The notes: generated by a model from the sequence alone, not told the origin. A DNA stretch of 64,000 bases from Paenibacillus thalictri (GCF_004307995.1 NZ_SIRE01000034.1:38587-102586); one strand, 5' to 3'. Numbered from the stretch's first letter, positions 24,722 to 34,893 are shown. Made by a program: numbers and translations.

Positions 24722-26050
24722 ATGCATGGAGCGAGCAAAAAAGTAACTTTGACGGTATTATCGGCAATGATTGGTTTGTCACTCGCGGGATGCAGCGGAG
24801 GGGCTGCCGGAACTGCCGGGTCGGGAGCAAAGCCTGCGGACAATAAAAGCGCGGCTCCGGGGGCGGACAATGCGGCGAAACCGGTCAAGCTGCGGATTAA
24901 TTGGTGGGGTTCCCAACCCCGGCATGATGCGACGCTGAAAATTTTGGAGCTTTACACGAAAAAACATCCGAATGTCACCTTTGAGCCGGAATATTCGGGT
25001 TTTGACGGCTACATCGACAAGCTGAACACACAAGCCGCCGCCAAAAGCGCTCCGGATATTATGCAGATGGACTCCGCGTGGCTGGCCGACTGGAATGGCA
25101 GAGGGCTCTTCGCCGATTTGGCAAGCCTCAATCTGAAGGATATTGATGAGGCTCTGGTAAGTACAGGGAAATACAAAGATAAGCAAACCGCTGTCCCGAT
25201 CGGTAAAAACGCCTGGGGTATGGTGTACGACAAAGGTTCGCTGGATAAGCTCGGCTTCCAAATTCCAAAGGACGGCATCACATGGGACGACTTTTTCAAA
25301 ATGGCCAAAGAAATCAAGCAAAAGCTGGGCAAAGACCAATATGTAATTCAAGATTTGTCCAGCAACTGGGAGGCGTATTGGTCTTATCAGCTCAGTAAAG
25401 GCAAAGGTTATGCCATCACACCCGAAGGCAAGTTCAATTACGATAAAGACACGTTTATCGAATGGCAGACGATCTTAAGCAATTTGCGGAAAGACGGAGT
25501 TATTCCGCCTGCGGATATCGCTACCGGCGATAAAGAGCTGGATCCGAAGCTTGATCTGATGTTGGCCGGCAAGCTGATCTTTAGAGCGGCGCATGCGGCG
25601 CAAGCGTCGTCGTGGGACAGCATGAAGCCGGGAAGCATTGGCGTTATGGCGATGCCGAAAGGGACTCAAGCCGGGGGCTGGCTGAAAGCTACGTTTTATT
25701 TTGCCGTGAGCCAGGATTCCAAAAATAAAGAAGAAGCTTTGAAGTTTGTCGATTGGTTTATTAACGATCCGGAAGCGGGAGAAATTTCCGGGACGACACG
25801 TGGCGTGCCGGTGTCCAGCAAAATTTTGGCGCAGCTGCAGCCGAAGTTTACCGTGGCCGACAAGCTGACCGCTGAAATGATTGATAAGACGGCTGCGAAC
25901 ACACAAAAGCACCTGCCAACACCTAAGGGTTGGGATATATTTACGACCAAGGATTACAAGGCGATTGCTGAAGCCGTCATGTTCGGCAAAACGACGCCGG
26001 AGCAAGCTTACAACGATTTGAAGAAAAAGTCGGCGGATTATGAAAAATAA
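24722..26050 (+). CDS. Extracellular sugar-binding lipoprotein of the ABC importer
   Basis: The start at 24722 has GGAGG eight bases upstream (an earlier in-frame ATG overlaps that site). The 442-residue protein has a lipoprotein signal with lipobox LAGC, then a Gly/Ala-rich linker and a two-lobed solute-binding domain of the carbohydrate type (RINWWGS, VTFEPEYSGFDGYIDKLNTQ, APDIMQMDSAWLADW). It would be anchored outside the membrane and deliver sugar to the two permeases before it. The order with the binding protein third is less common than binding protein first. The substrate is not readable. Confidence 0.92.
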   Translation: MHGASKKVTLTVLSAMIGLSLAGCSGGAAGTAGSGAKPADNKSAAPGADNAAKPVKLRINWWGSQPRHDATLKILELYTKKHPNVTFEPEYSGFDGYIDKLNTQAAAKSAPDIMQMDSAWLADWNGRGLFADLASLNLKDIDEALVSTGKYKDKQTAVPIGKNAWGMVYDKGSLDKLGFQIPKDGITWDDFFKMAKEIKQKLGKDQYVIQDLSSNWEAYWSYQLSKGKGYAITPEGKFNYDKDTFIEWQTILSNLRKDGVIPPADIATGDKELDPKLDLMLAGKLIFRAAHAAQASSWDSMKPGSIGVMAMPKGTQAGGWLKATFYFAVSQDSKNKEEALKFVDWFINDPEAGEISGTTRGVPVSSKILAQLQPKFTVADKLTAEMIDKTAANTQKHLPTPKGWDIFTTKDYKAIAEAVMFGKTTPEQAYNDLKKKSADYEK

Positions 26051-26086
26051 TTCCGTATCCTACGGTGGAAAGGGGTATTTGTCAAA

Positions 26087-26908
26087 ATGGTAACAATCAC
26101 CGGTTTTGCCGATGAAATATCGGCCGATTTGGAAGAACAGATGGATGTGCTCGAATCCGAGGGCATCCGTCATATCGAATTTCGCGGTGTATACGGGAAA
26201 AATGTGCTGAAATTGACGGACGACGAACTGCAAAAGGTAAAGGGGCTGTTGGACGCCCGCGGCTTCCACATATCGTCCATCGGTTCCCCGCTGGGAAAAT
26301 TCGAGATCGGCGACGATTTCAGCATAGAGCTGGGCAACGCCAAGCGGGCTTGCGAGATTGCGAATTTCTTTAAAGCTCCGTACATTCGGGTGTTCTCTTA
26401 CTTCGTTCCTGAAGGGGAAGATGCAGCTTTGTACCGGGATGAAGTCGTTTCGCGGATGAAGCAGTTAATCGGGCTTGCGGAGCACTACCAAGTCACGCTG
26501 CTGCTTGAGAACGAAAGCCGGGTATACGGCGATACCGACGACCGGTGCCTGGACCTGCTTTCCGCTTGTGACAGCCCACGATTGCGTTTGGCGTTTGACC
26601 CGGGCAATTTTGTGATGAACGGCGTAAAGCCGGTTTCGGAGGCGCTGCCTAAGCTGCAGTCGTTTCTGGAATACGTACACGTGAAAGACGCCTCGCTGGA
26701 GCGGCATATCTTCGTGCCTGCGGGCGAAGGCGACGGGGAATTTGAACCGTTTATCGCCGCCTTGAAAGAACGGCAATTTGCCGGTTTTATGTCGATCGAG
26801 CCGCACCTGCAGAAGTATTTGCCGGAAGCGGGCGGTCCCGGTCAATTCGTTCATGCCGTCAAGGCATTAAAGAAGCTGCTTGATGCTTATGAAATAGCTT
26901 GGAATTAA
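26087..26908 (+). CDS. Sugar phosphate isomerase/epimerase-like TIM-barrel protein
   Basis: The 273-residue protein belongs to the xylose-isomerase-like TIM-barrel family (IolE/IolI, hydroxypyruvate isomerase). ISSIGSPLGKF, LLLENESRVYGDT, LRLAFDPGNFV and YVHVKDA give the metal-binding Glu, Asp, His and barrel strands. Such enzymes isomerise or dehydrate keto-sugars or inositols. Here it lies between the sugar-binding lipoprotein and a Gfo/Idh/MocA dehydrogenase, so it probably catalyses the step after oxidation of the imported sugar. The substrate is unknown. Confidence 0.88.
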   Translation: MVTITGFADEISADLEEQMDVLESEGIRHIEFRGVYGKNVLKLTDDELQKVKGLLDARGFHISSIGSPLGKFEIGDDFSIELGNAKRACEIANFFKAPYIRVFSYFVPEGEDAALYRDEVVSRMKQLIGLAEHYQVTLLLENESRVYGDTDDRCLDLLSACDSPRLRLAFDPGNFVMNGVKPVSEALPKLQSFLEYVHVKDASLERHIFVPAGEGDGEFEPFIAALKERQFAGFMSIEPHLQKYLPEAGGPGQFVHAVKALKKLLDAYEIAWN

Positions 26909-26937
26909 CGCGAATTCCCGGAATGGAGTGAAAGCTT

Positions 26938-28119
26938 GTGAATAAAGTGAAAATCGGGTTGATCGGATTAGGCAACATCGGTGCGAACCGCCACGTCAAA
27001 TATTTGCAAACGATGAGCAACGTGGAGCTTGTTGGTGTATGCGACGTTATCAAGGAGAAGGCGGATGCATTTGCGGCCGCATACAATACCACCGCTTATT
27101 ACAACTATCTGGATTTGTTCGAACAATCGGGGCTGGACGCCGTCATTATCGCGGTACCGCATTACGATCATACACCGATTTCGGTGGAGGCTTTTGCCCG
27201 CGGGCTGCACGTGTTGTGCGAAAAACCGCTTGCCGTTCATGTGAACGATGCGCAGAAATCGATCGACGCGTACGAGAAAGCGAAAGCGAAGCACCCGAAT
27301 CTTATTTTTGGCATGATGTTTCAGGAGCGTACGCTGCCGTTTTATAAAAAGCTAAAAGAGATTGTCTCCAGCGGCGAGTTGGGAAGGCTGACCCGCGCAA
27401 CCTGGATCAATACGGCTTGGTTCCGGTCTCAGGCTTATTATGACAGCGGGGACTGGCGTGCGACCTGGGCGGGCGAAGGCGGAGGTATTCTGACCAACCA
27501 ATGTCCGCACAATCTTGATTTGTACCAATGGCTGTTTGGCGTGCCGGTCCGGATCAGCGGACATGCGCATATCGGCAAATACCACAACATCGAGGTGGAG
27601 GACGAGGTCACCGCATATTTCGAGCACGAAAACGGCATGATCGGTCATTTTATCGTGACTACAGCCGAATCGCCGGGAACAAACCGCTTTGAAATCGTCG
27701 GTGAAAACGGCAATCTTGTTTATGAAAATGAGAAGCTGGTGTTGTATAAAAACCGGGTCTCTACTCTGAAGCATCTTCAGGAAACAAAAGAAGGGTTTGG
27801 CAACGTTGAAAGCTGGTATACGGAAATTCCGGTCAAAACGGATGTGCCAAACGGACATCATGTCGTTGCGGAAAAGTTCATTCAAGCCGTATTGCACAGT
27901 GAAAAAGAAAACGAGCTGATCGCTCACGGCACCGAAGGGATTAAAGGTCTGACGATCGGCAACGGGATCATGCTTTCTTCCTTTACGAAAAGGATGGTTG
28001 ACGTGCCGATTGACGGGGACGAATATGAGCTGATTTTGAACGAAAAAATCAAATCTTCGAAATTTGTCAAAACAAGCCGTGCCGACGTCGAAGCCGACAT
28101 GTCCAAATCATTTACGTAA
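26938..28119 (+). CDS. Gfo/Idh/MocA-family NAD(P)-dependent dehydrogenase
   Basis: A GTG start follows a GGAGTG ribosome site. The 393-residue enzyme has an N-terminal Rossmann fold (IGLIGLGNIGANRH), the characteristic CEKPLAV motif (about residue 97-103) with the catalytic Lys, and the C-terminal alpha/beta domain with GGGILTNQCPHNLDLYQW carrying the active-site His. Relatives oxidise sugars, inositols or their derivatives. It ends the ABC operon and is followed by a terminator. With the isomerase-like gene it suggests oxidation then isomerisation of an imported polyol or sugar. Confidence 0.92.
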   Translation: MNKVKIGLIGLGNIGANRHVKYLQTMSNVELVGVCDVIKEKADAFAAAYNTTAYYNYLDLFEQSGLDAVIIAVPHYDHTPISVEAFARGLHVLCEKPLAVHVNDAQKSIDAYEKAKAKHPNLIFGMMFQERTLPFYKKLKEIVSSGELGRLTRATWINTAWFRSQAYYDSGDWRATWAGEGGGILTNQCPHNLDLYQWLFGVPVRISGHAHIGKYHNIEVEDEVTAYFEHENGMIGHFIVTTAESPGTNRFEIVGENGNLVYENEKLVLYKNRVSTLKHLQETKEGFGNVESWYTEIPVKTDVPNGHHVVAEKFIQAVLHSEKENELIAHGTEGIKGLTIGNGIMLSSFTKRMVDVPIDGDEYELILNEKIKSSKFVKTSRADVEADMSKSFT

Positions 28120-28140
28120 ATTTTCGGCATCGCCGTCATA

Positions 28141-28191
28141 TCGCTCATTACAGAACGGGAAACCGCGCTCTGTAACGGGCGATTTTGTTTT
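28141..28191 (+). terminator. Terminator of the first ABC operon
   Basis: TTACAGA/TCTGTAA arms, extended by TCGC/GCGA, are followed by TTTTGTTTT. Confidence 0.75.
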
Positions 28192-28300
28192 AGCTCCGCT
28201 TGTCTTTTTCCTATATAATTAACGACACGGACTTGTTTACGCTGCCGTATCTCAACACGAACTTCAGTACAATAAGGCTTGCCGGCCGGGAGGGTATCGC

Positions 28301-29911
28301 ATGTGGAAAATTGCGATTATTGACGATGACAGACAAGTTCTGAAAGGCATGAAGCAGGTGATTCCATGGGAGGAGCTGAATGCCGAGTGGGTGGGCGAAA
28401 GTCTGAACGGGGCCCGGGGATTGGAGCTGATTCGGGCCAAGCAGCCGGATATCGTGATCACGGATATTTACATGCCGATTATAAATGGACTGAAAATGAT
28501 CGAAATTTTACGGGAAGAGCAATATAAAGGCAAGTTTCTCATCCACAGCGGATACTCGGACTTTGAGGTTGCGCGGAAAGCGCTGCGGCTCAGCGTCGAA
28601 GATTATTTGTCCAAGCCGGTATCGAGAAATACGATTCGTGACGCGCTGTTGCGTGCAATCGCTTCCATTGAAAGCGAGAAAAACGTCATATTGGAGCAGG
28701 AGAAGCTCCGCGATCAACTGATGTTGTACGAGCCCTTCGTGCGCAAAGAGCTGCTGAAAACCGCGGTGACGGGCATGATGGGCGAGACGGAAAAAGAAGC
28801 GGTGCAAATTTTAGGTTACGGCGACAGCAGCCATATGGTCATTGGTCTGGAAATTATGCGGACGTCGCGCATAGCCGGCGTCAAGGCATCGGATCGGCTG
28901 CTGTTTCGATTCGCGATTCAGAACATCATCCAGGAAATATTGGAAGAGGAGCATTATGTCTTTGATTATGTCGAGCTGCATGGCTATCATGCGGCGCTGA
29001 TTCTGCATTTTGACAAGTCTTCGCTTTATTCGGACATCATCCATCAAGTGAAACAATCGGCCTGCAAGCTGATCGATTGTATCCATCAGTATCTGCAAAT
29101 CGACGTGCGTATGGGCGTTGGCGGCTTAAAACAAAGCTGGGCGGACATATCCGACTCGATGGAGGAGGCGTTTCAATTTTTAACGCAGGAAGCGGCTTCG
29201 GTTCAGGCGTCAAGCCTATATGAGTACACGAAGTTGTCTCCGGTTCCTTCGGCTCACGCGGCAGTGAAGCTGAAAACGATGAAGTTTTATCAAGAGCTGG
29301 TGGAGGACATTAAACAAACGCAAGGAAAAAACGCGCCGAAAATCATCCGGCATTACATATCCGCGCTAAAGCAAAGTCAGCACCCGCAATACGGCCGGCT
29401 TCAACTGCTGGGAGCCCAATTTTGGGCGATTCTCAGCTACGCGCTGAACGATGAGGAAATTTCGCTGGAGGCGGTGTCAATGGAGCCGTCCATTGAGCGG
29501 GAGCTCAGTCAAGTGCATACCGTCGATCAATACGAAAGCTGGCTGAACGGGAAAATTGCGCAAATCTGTTTGAACCAGCAATGGCACGACAACTTTAAGC
29601 ATAAGATCGCCATCGACTTTATCAAGCAGTATATTTATGAAAATTATTCCAAGGAAATCACGATTTCCGATTTGGCCGAAAAGGTGTTTATTTCCAAAAA
29701 CTATTTAAGCCAAATTTTCAAAGATGCGACGGGCGAAACGATCAACAATTTCATCATCAGGGTCAAGATGGAGAAAGCCAAAGGTATGCTTTTTGAAAGA
29801 AAGTACAAAATTTACGAAATCGCCGCCAGTGTCGGTTATAAGAATATTCCTTACTTCAGCACCACGTTCAAAAAGCATTTTGGCGTTACCCCTGCCGAGC
29901 TGATTCAATAG
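28301..29911 (+). CDS. YesN-type response regulator with AraC DNA-binding domain
   Basis: The 536-residue protein has a receiver domain (about 1-120; DDD at 8-10, phospho-acceptor D55 in IVITDIYMPI, K of LSKPV), a long middle region and a C-terminal AraC/XylS double helix-turn-helix (KEITISDLAEKVFISKNYLSQIF through NIPYFSTTFKKHFGVTPAELI). It forms an operon with the following sensor kinase. A TATAAT lies at 28214-28219 without a clear -35 box. Family members activate nearby sugar transport genes, so the upstream ABC operon is the probable target. Confidence 0.93.
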   Translation: MWKIAIIDDDRQVLKGMKQVIPWEELNAEWVGESLNGARGLELIRAKQPDIVITDIYMPIINGLKMIEILREEQYKGKFLIHSGYSDFEVARKALRLSVEDYLSKPVSRNTIRDALLRAIASIESEKNVILEQEKLRDQLMLYEPFVRKELLKTAVTGMMGETEKEAVQILGYGDSSHMVIGLEIMRTSRIAGVKASDRLLFRFAIQNIIQEILEEEHYVFDYVELHGYHAALILHFDKSSLYSDIIHQVKQSACKLIDCIHQYLQIDVRMGVGGLKQSWADISDSMEEAFQFLTQEAASVQASSLYEYTKLSPVPSAHAAVKLKTMKFYQELVEDIKQTQGKNAPKIIRHYISALKQSQHPQYGRLQLLGAQFWAILSYALNDEEISLEAVSMEPSIERELSQVHTVDQYESWLNGKIAQICLNQQWHDNFKHKIAIDFIKQYIYENYSKEITISDLAEKVFISKNYLSQIFKDATGETINNFIIRVKMEKAKGMLFERKYKIYEIAASVGYKNIPYFSTTFKKHFGVTPAELIQ

Positions 29912-29947
29912 TTACCGAAAAATCTCCCGTCCCCGGAGGATACGCCT

Positions 29948-31744
29948 ATGAAAAATGTGTTTAAAAAATACCCGATCGACTCGCTGTTGTACGGCGGTTT
30001 CTCGATTTTTATCATTTTGCTGCTGATTGTTGTGATCTCGCTTAGTTATACGTTGTCTTCGCAGGAAATGGTCAGAATGACGTCTTTCTACCAGCAGCGG
30101 ATTCTGGACGAACTGTACAATAAAATCGAGATACAGATGCGTTCCATTGAGCAGGTTTCTTTGGCTGCGTCCCGCAACCCGGTGCTTTCCGAATATAAGG
30201 ATGCCCCCGATGATGTGTACATCGGCTACCGCAAAAACGAGGAAATGGAAAGTTTTCTAGCCAGCATCACGTACGCTACGCCAATTATTCAATCGATCGA
30301 GATGTATACGAAAACCGCGCCGCAATCCAAGCCGCAAAGTCCCGTCGTTTTTATGGATGAAGAGAAGGCGAAGCAGGAAGATTGGTATCCGCTGGTCGAC
30401 AATAGCGATTTTACATGGATCAGCGAACATATGATCAAGTCGTATCAAGGGGAACAGAACGTAATCAGCTTCGCGCGCAAGGTGTATTCGGTCAACGGGG
30501 ATTATTTGGGCATTCTAGTGCTGAACGTCAAAGCGTCTTCTATTCAAAATTCGGTGCGTGGCGAAGCCGCGGGAGCCAACCGCGTGCTGCTCGATTCGGG
30601 CGGCAGGGTGATCACTTCGGTCGGGGATCCCAAATCCAAAAATATGGTGAAGACTTATATGCCCGAGATGATCGCCGAATCCGGATATATGAAATCCAAT
30701 CCGGACGAAAGCGGTGAACGAATCGGTCATTCGACGCGGCATCTGATCGTTTGGGCGAAGCATTTTAACGTGAATTGGAGTCTGGTCGAGCTGACGCCAT
30801 GGGATCAAGTTACCGGGGGCAGCGTGCGGACGGCTATGATTTTGTCGCTGGTCGGGCTTTCGGCCATCGTCGTGTCCATCTTCTTTACCTTGTTGCTGTC
30901 CAAGCAGTTTATCAGGCCAATCCGGATGCTGCTGCATGAAATGGGCCGGTATACAGCCAATGTCTATAAAGTGAATTTACCCGAGGATTACCGCAACGAA
31001 TTTGGGGTGCTGTTCTCTGGATACCGGAAGCTCATGGACCGCATTCAGTCGCTATACGTTTCTTTGGAGGAGCAATATATGCAGCAGAAGCGGACGGAAA
31101 TCAAGGCGCTGCAGGCGATGATCAATCCTCATTTTCTGTACAATACGCTGGATCAGCTGAATTGGATGGCGATTACGGCAGGCCAAGATAAACTAAGCGT
31201 AATCCTTGAGTTGATGGGCAAAATGTTCCGGATCGGCTTGTCCAACGGCGAAAGCTTAATCCGGATCGAAGAGGAGTTCACGCACGCCGGATGTTATATG
31301 GAGATTCAGCAGCTAAGGTGGGAGGAAGGGCTTGCCGTACATATCGACGTGCCGGATAACATCAAACATTATTATATTCCGAAAATGACGCTCCAGCCGT
31401 TTATCGAAAATGCGATCATTCACGGATTTAACGAGCGGATGCGCGGCAGAATCGAAATTACGGCCATGGAAGACGGTCAAGACATGTTTATCGTCATCAA
31501 GGACGACGGAGCCGGCTTGAAGAACGGATGGGCCGATGGGCCAAGCCGAAATACGGGAGGTTACGGGATTCGCAATGTGCGCGAACGGTTTGACGCTTTT
31601 TTTGGCGACGACTATACAATTCATATTGCCAATAACGACAACGGCTGCGGAGCGAGTGTGACGATCCGGTTTCCGCTGCTGGCCAGCGGCAGCATGGAGA
31701 GCCTGAACCGCCGGGTCCAGGCCGCATATGCCGGGACGACTTGA
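29948..31744 (+). CDS. YesM-type sensor histidine kinase
   Basis: The 598-residue kinase has two membrane helices (about 19-40 and 293-316) framing an extracytoplasmic Cache-like sensor, a HAMP segment, the His_kinase motif with the phosphorylated His in INPHFLYNTLDQLNW, and a HATPase domain (QPFIENAIIHGF, DDGAGL, GGYGIRNVRERF). It follows the YesN-type regulator by 36 bases, with ribosome site GGAGGA. It probably senses an extracellular sugar or its binding protein. It ends convergent to the mannonate-dehydratase-like gene. Confidence 0.93.
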   Translation: MKNVFKKYPIDSLLYGGFSIFIILLLIVVISLSYTLSSQEMVRMTSFYQQRILDELYNKIEIQMRSIEQVSLAASRNPVLSEYKDAPDDVYIGYRKNEEMESFLASITYATPIIQSIEMYTKTAPQSKPQSPVVFMDEEKAKQEDWYPLVDNSDFTWISEHMIKSYQGEQNVISFARKVYSVNGDYLGILVLNVKASSIQNSVRGEAAGANRVLLDSGGRVITSVGDPKSKNMVKTYMPEMIAESGYMKSNPDESGERIGHSTRHLIVWAKHFNVNWSLVELTPWDQVTGGSVRTAMILSLVGLSAIVVSIFFTLLLSKQFIRPIRMLLHEMGRYTANVYKVNLPEDYRNEFGVLFSGYRKLMDRIQSLYVSLEEQYMQQKRTEIKALQAMINPHFLYNTLDQLNWMAITAGQDKLSVILELMGKMFRIGLSNGESLIRIEEEFTHAGCYMEIQQLRWEEGLAVHIDVPDNIKHYYIPKMTLQPFIENAIIHGFNERMRGRIEITAMEDGQDMFIVIKDDGAGLKNGWADGPSRNTGGYGIRNVRERFDAFFGDDYTIHIANNDNGCGASVTIRFPLLASGSMESLNRRVQAAYAGTT

Positions 31745-31776
31745 CCGGTATGCCTGGGCGGACAAATGAATAGCGC

Positions 31777-31846
31777 AAAAAAATGCACCCGGCGAATCGC
31801 CGAAGGAAGGCCCTTGAGGCGTTCCGGCGTTTCGAACGGGTGCATT
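31777..31846 (-). terminator. Long-stem terminator of the GntR-controlled operon
   Basis: On the minus strand ATGCACCC and GGGTGCAT close a long imperfect hairpin, followed by seven T. It could partly serve the convergent kinase gene. Confidence 0.7.
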
Positions 31847-31864
31847 TGCTGTGTGCGTTGGCCA

Positions 31865-33061
31865 TCAAGGGCGAGCGGAAGTGCCGTCCGGCAATCTCGC
31901 CATCGTCCAAGTAGGCAGCACGTTGGAGCAAGGGAATTTGGCCGCCGCTTTCTCGTCGATGTCGATGCCGAGTCCCGGCTTGTCGTTCGGATACACATAT
32001 CCGTCGCGTGATTCCGGGCAGCCCGGGAACACTTCGTGGATCGTATCCTGGAAGCCGTTCCACTCCTGGATGCCAAAGTTGATGCTGCTGACATCCAGAT
32101 GCACGTTGGCGGCGTGGCCGACCGGAGATACGTCGCCAGGGCCGTGCCATGCTGTGCGCACGCCAAACGCCTCGCTGAGCGACACGAGCTTTTTCGCCGG
32201 CGTAATGCCGCCGATTTGGCTGACGTGGATGCGGATGAAATCGATCAAGCGATTGGAAATCAGCGGCATCCATTCGTTCGGGTTGTTGAACAGCTCGCCC
32301 ATCGCAATCGGAATCGCGCTGTGCTGGCGGATCATTTTGAACCATTCGATCTGCTCCGGCGGGAGCGCGTCCTCCAGATAGAACAGGCGGAAAGGCTCAA
32401 GCTGCTTGGCGAAAGCCACGGCATCAATCGGCGTAAGCCGCTCGTGAACGTCGTGGATCAATTCAACTTCCCAGCCCACAGCGCCGCGAATATGCTCGAA
32501 CATTTCGGCTACGCCTCTCATGTAAGCTTTCGGATCATAATAGACGCCGTCCAAGGCGTTATCCGGTTTGACCATTGTCTGCCCTTTGCCGCCGTAGAGG
32601 CCCATTTGGCAGCGCACATAGCGGTAACCTTGCTCCATGCTGGCGCGCACGTTTTGTTCGACTTCTTCTTTGCTGCCGCCGTCGGCGTGTTTGTAGATCG
32701 CGGCGCCTTCGCGGCATTTGCCCCCCAGCAGCTCATAAAGCGGCATATTGGCCAATTTGCCTTTAATATCCCATAGCGCCATATCGACACCCGACAAGGC
32801 GTTGTTAAACTCCGGTCCGTTTCTCCAATACCCGCTAACCATGGCGGTTTGCCAAATGTCTTCGATGCGGTTTACGTCTTTGCCGATCAGAAACGGCTTC
32901 ATATAATCGTCGATCGCGGAGGCGACCGTCAAATAACGCTGAGTGAACGTGGCGCAGCCGAGTCCGTACAAGCCCGGCTCCGACGTTTCGATTTTGACCA
33001 CAACCAGATTGATGCCCTCCGGTGCGGTAAGTATCGTTTTCACATCTCTTATTGTAATCAT
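31865..33061 (-). CDS. Mannonate dehydratase-like enolase-superfamily enzyme (ManD/RspA type)
   Basis: The 398-residue protein matches the ManD/RspA branch of the mandelate racemase group. GYWRNGPEFNNALSGVDMALWD, LLGGKCREGAAIYKHADGG, ELIHDVHERLTP (metal ligands) and LFYLEDALPPEQ are characteristic, and the C-terminal LPDGTSARP is typical. Members dehydrate D-mannonate or D-gluconate to 2-keto-3-deoxygluconate, and some have very low activity. As last gene of a GntR-controlled import operon it suggests uptake of a hexuronate or aldonate, or an oligomer containing one. Length and motifs are complete. Confidence 0.88.
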   Translation of the reverse strand: MITIRDVKTILTAPEGINLVVVKIETSEPGLYGLGCATFTQRYLTVASAIDDYMKPFLIGKDVNRIEDIWQTAMVSGYWRNGPEFNNALSGVDMALWDIKGKLANMPLYELLGGKCREGAAIYKHADGGSKEEVEQNVRASMEQGYRYVRCQMGLYGGKGQTMVKPDNALDGVYYDPKAYMRGVAEMFEHIRGAVGWEVELIHDVHERLTPIDAVAFAKQLEPFRLFYLEDALPPEQIEWFKMIRQHSAIPIAMGELFNNPNEWMPLISNRLIDFIRIHVSQIGGITPAKKLVSLSEAFGVRTAWHGPGDVSPVGHAANVHLDVSSINFGIQEWNGFQDTIHEVFPGCPESRDGYVYPNDKPGLGIDIDEKAAAKFPCSNVLPTWTMARLPDGTSARP

Positions 33062-33101
33062 GAGTGCACTTCCCTATCCGAATTATTCTATGTCTGTATG
33101 A

Positions 33102-33950
33102 TTATGATTTGACCGCGCCAGCCGTTAAGCTGCTGATAAAATACTTCTGCAGGAACAGGAACATGATGACCAGCGGCAGACTGGAGACGATCGAAGCGGC
33201 CATCAGGTCGTTCCAGACGATTTTATAGAAACCGTTAAGCTGTCCGATCCCGACAGGCAAAGTTTTCATCGACTCCGAGGTCGTTAAAATAAATGCAAAC
33301 ATGTATTCGTTCCAGCCGATAATAAACGAATAAATCGCCGTTGCCGCAAGACCCGGCAAAGACAAAGGCAAGATGATCTGCAAGAACGTGCGCAGCCGTC
33401 CGCAGCCGTCGATGACCGCAGCTTCGTCAAGTTCTTTCGGAATCCCTTGGAAGAAGCCAAGCATCATCCAGGTGCAAAAAGGAATCGAAAACGAAATGTA
33501 AACCACGATCAATCCCATATGCGTGTCGATCAGGCCAAACGTCTTCAGCACCTTGTAAAAAGGAATAAGCAGCATGATCGACGGGAACATTTGCGTAATC
33601 AGCAGGAAGGTCAGAAACGCGCCTTTCCCGCGGAATTGGAAACGCGAAGCCCCGTAGCCGGCCAGCGCTGAGAAGATAAGCGAGATGCCGGTAGATACAA
33701 GCACGATATATACGCTGTTGATAAAATAAGTGCCGAACGGGTAGTCCTTCCAGATGCGGACAAACGCTTCAAAGCTGGTATGTTCGGGAATCCACCGCGG
33801 CGGGGTTACCATAACCTCCGTCGTCGGCTTGAGCGCAGTCGATACCATCCATAACACCGGCACAAGCACGGCAAGCGAAGCGATGATCAGGATGACGTAC
33901 ATCAAGGCGTTAAACAGAAACCCGTTGCGATTAGTCGTTGTCATTGCCAA
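33102..33950 (-). CDS. Carbohydrate ABC transporter permease (MalG type)
   Basis: The 282-residue protein has six membrane helices and the EAA loop KELDEAAVIDGCGRLRTFLQI. It overlaps the preceding permease gene by 20 bases, implying coupled translation. It forms the translocation channel with that permease. No ATPase is encoded here. Confidence 0.92.
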   Translation of the reverse strand: MAMTTTNRNGFLFNALMYVILIIASLAVLVPVLWMVSTALKPTTEVMVTPPRWIPEHTSFEAFVRIWKDYPFGTYFINSVYIVLVSTGISLIFSALAGYGASRFQFRGKGAFLTFLLITQMFPSIMLLIPFYKVLKTFGLIDTHMGLIVVYISFSIPFCTWMMLGFFQGIPKELDEAAVIDGCGRLRTFLQIILPLSLPGLAATAIYSFIIGWNEYMFAFILTTSESMKTLPVGIGQLNGFYKIVWNDLMAASIVSSLPLVIMFLFLQKYFISSLTAGAVKS

Positions 33951-34809
33951 ACAGCCTCCTGTACAAGAATCCGATGATAAAGCAGACGAAAAATACGATA
34001 ACCGCCATCGCCGCCGCTTTGCCGAAATCGAAGAATTGGAACGCCTGCTTGAAGATGTCGATGCTGACTACGTTGGTCGCGTCGCCGGGACCGCCTTCGG
34101 TCAGAATCCAGATCATCGTGAAATGCTTAAACCACCACACCGTATCCAAAATCAAAGTAACCATCAAAACAGGCAGCAGGCCTGGAATTGTCACATAACG
34201 GAACGACTGGAACCGGGTACAGCCGTCGATTTTGGCCGCTTCATATGTGTCCTGGGAGATCGATTGCAGACCCGCCAGAACGAGCAGCATGACCATCGGG
34301 TATCCTTTCCAGATACACACGATGACAATTGCGATAAACGCATAAAAGGCGTCGCCGAGCCACGAGACGGGATCGGAAATGATATGCAGCTGCATCATAA
34401 TGTAGTTGAACAACCCGTACATCGGATTAAACAGCCATTTCCACAGCAGGCCGACCACGACCTCCGGAAGCAGCCACGGCAAAATGAGAATGGCTCTGAA
34501 AAAAGTGCGGCCCCGCAGGTTCATATTTAATATAAGCGCCAGTCCAAGGCCGATAATCACGTGACCGATAACGGTCAAGATGGTATATTTCAGCGTTAAG
34601 CCGATTCTGCCGACAAAGTCCCATTTGGAGAAAATTTCGATATAATGCGAGAAGCCGACAAAATTCCATTTGTTAACCAGATTGGTCGTAAAAAAGCTGA
34701 TGTAAGCTCCGTAAACGAGCGGATACGTTACTAGCAAGATCAGCGTGATGGCTGCCGGGGTAATAAACCAGTAGCCTGTGCGCTGGTCTTTGGCTATAGC
34801 GTTTCTCAT
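33931..34809 (-). CDS. Carbohydrate ABC transporter permease (MalF type)
   Basis: This 292-residue partner permease has an N-terminal cytoplasmic stretch, six membrane helices (first about 17-37) and the EAA loop DTYEAAKIDGCTRFQSFRYV. It follows the binding-protein gene by about 85 bases, in which a strong hairpin (34863-34883) lies; that hairpin may lower permease output relative to binding protein. Confidence 0.92.
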   Translation of the reverse strand: MRNAIAKDQRTGYWFITPAAITLILLVTYPLVYGAYISFFTTNLVNKWNFVGFSHYIEIFSKWDFVGRIGLTLKYTILTVIGHVIIGLGLALILNMNLRGRTFFRAILILPWLLPEVVVGLLWKWLFNPMYGLFNYIMMQLHIISDPVSWLGDAFYAFIAIVIVCIWKGYPMVMLLVLAGLQSISQDTYEAAKIDGCTRFQSFRYVTIPGLLPVLMVTLILDTVWWFKHFTMIWILTEGGPGDATNVVSIDIFKQAFQFFDFGKAAAMAVIVFFVCFIIGFLYRRLFGNDND

Positions 34810-34854
34810 CCGTTTCCCCCCTTATGGGCAAGTTTTCCTGATAAATCCGTAAGA

Positions 34855-34883
34855 TGAAAGAAAAGGGGGAGAGCTTCCCCCTT
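34855..34883 (-). terminator. Intra-operon attenuator-like hairpin
   Basis: AAGGGGGA and TCCCCCTT form a strong hairpin followed on the minus strand by a T-rich run. It lies between the binding-protein gene and the permeases, a common way to make more binding protein than permease. Confidence 0.65.
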
Positions 34884-34893
34884 GGTATAGCAA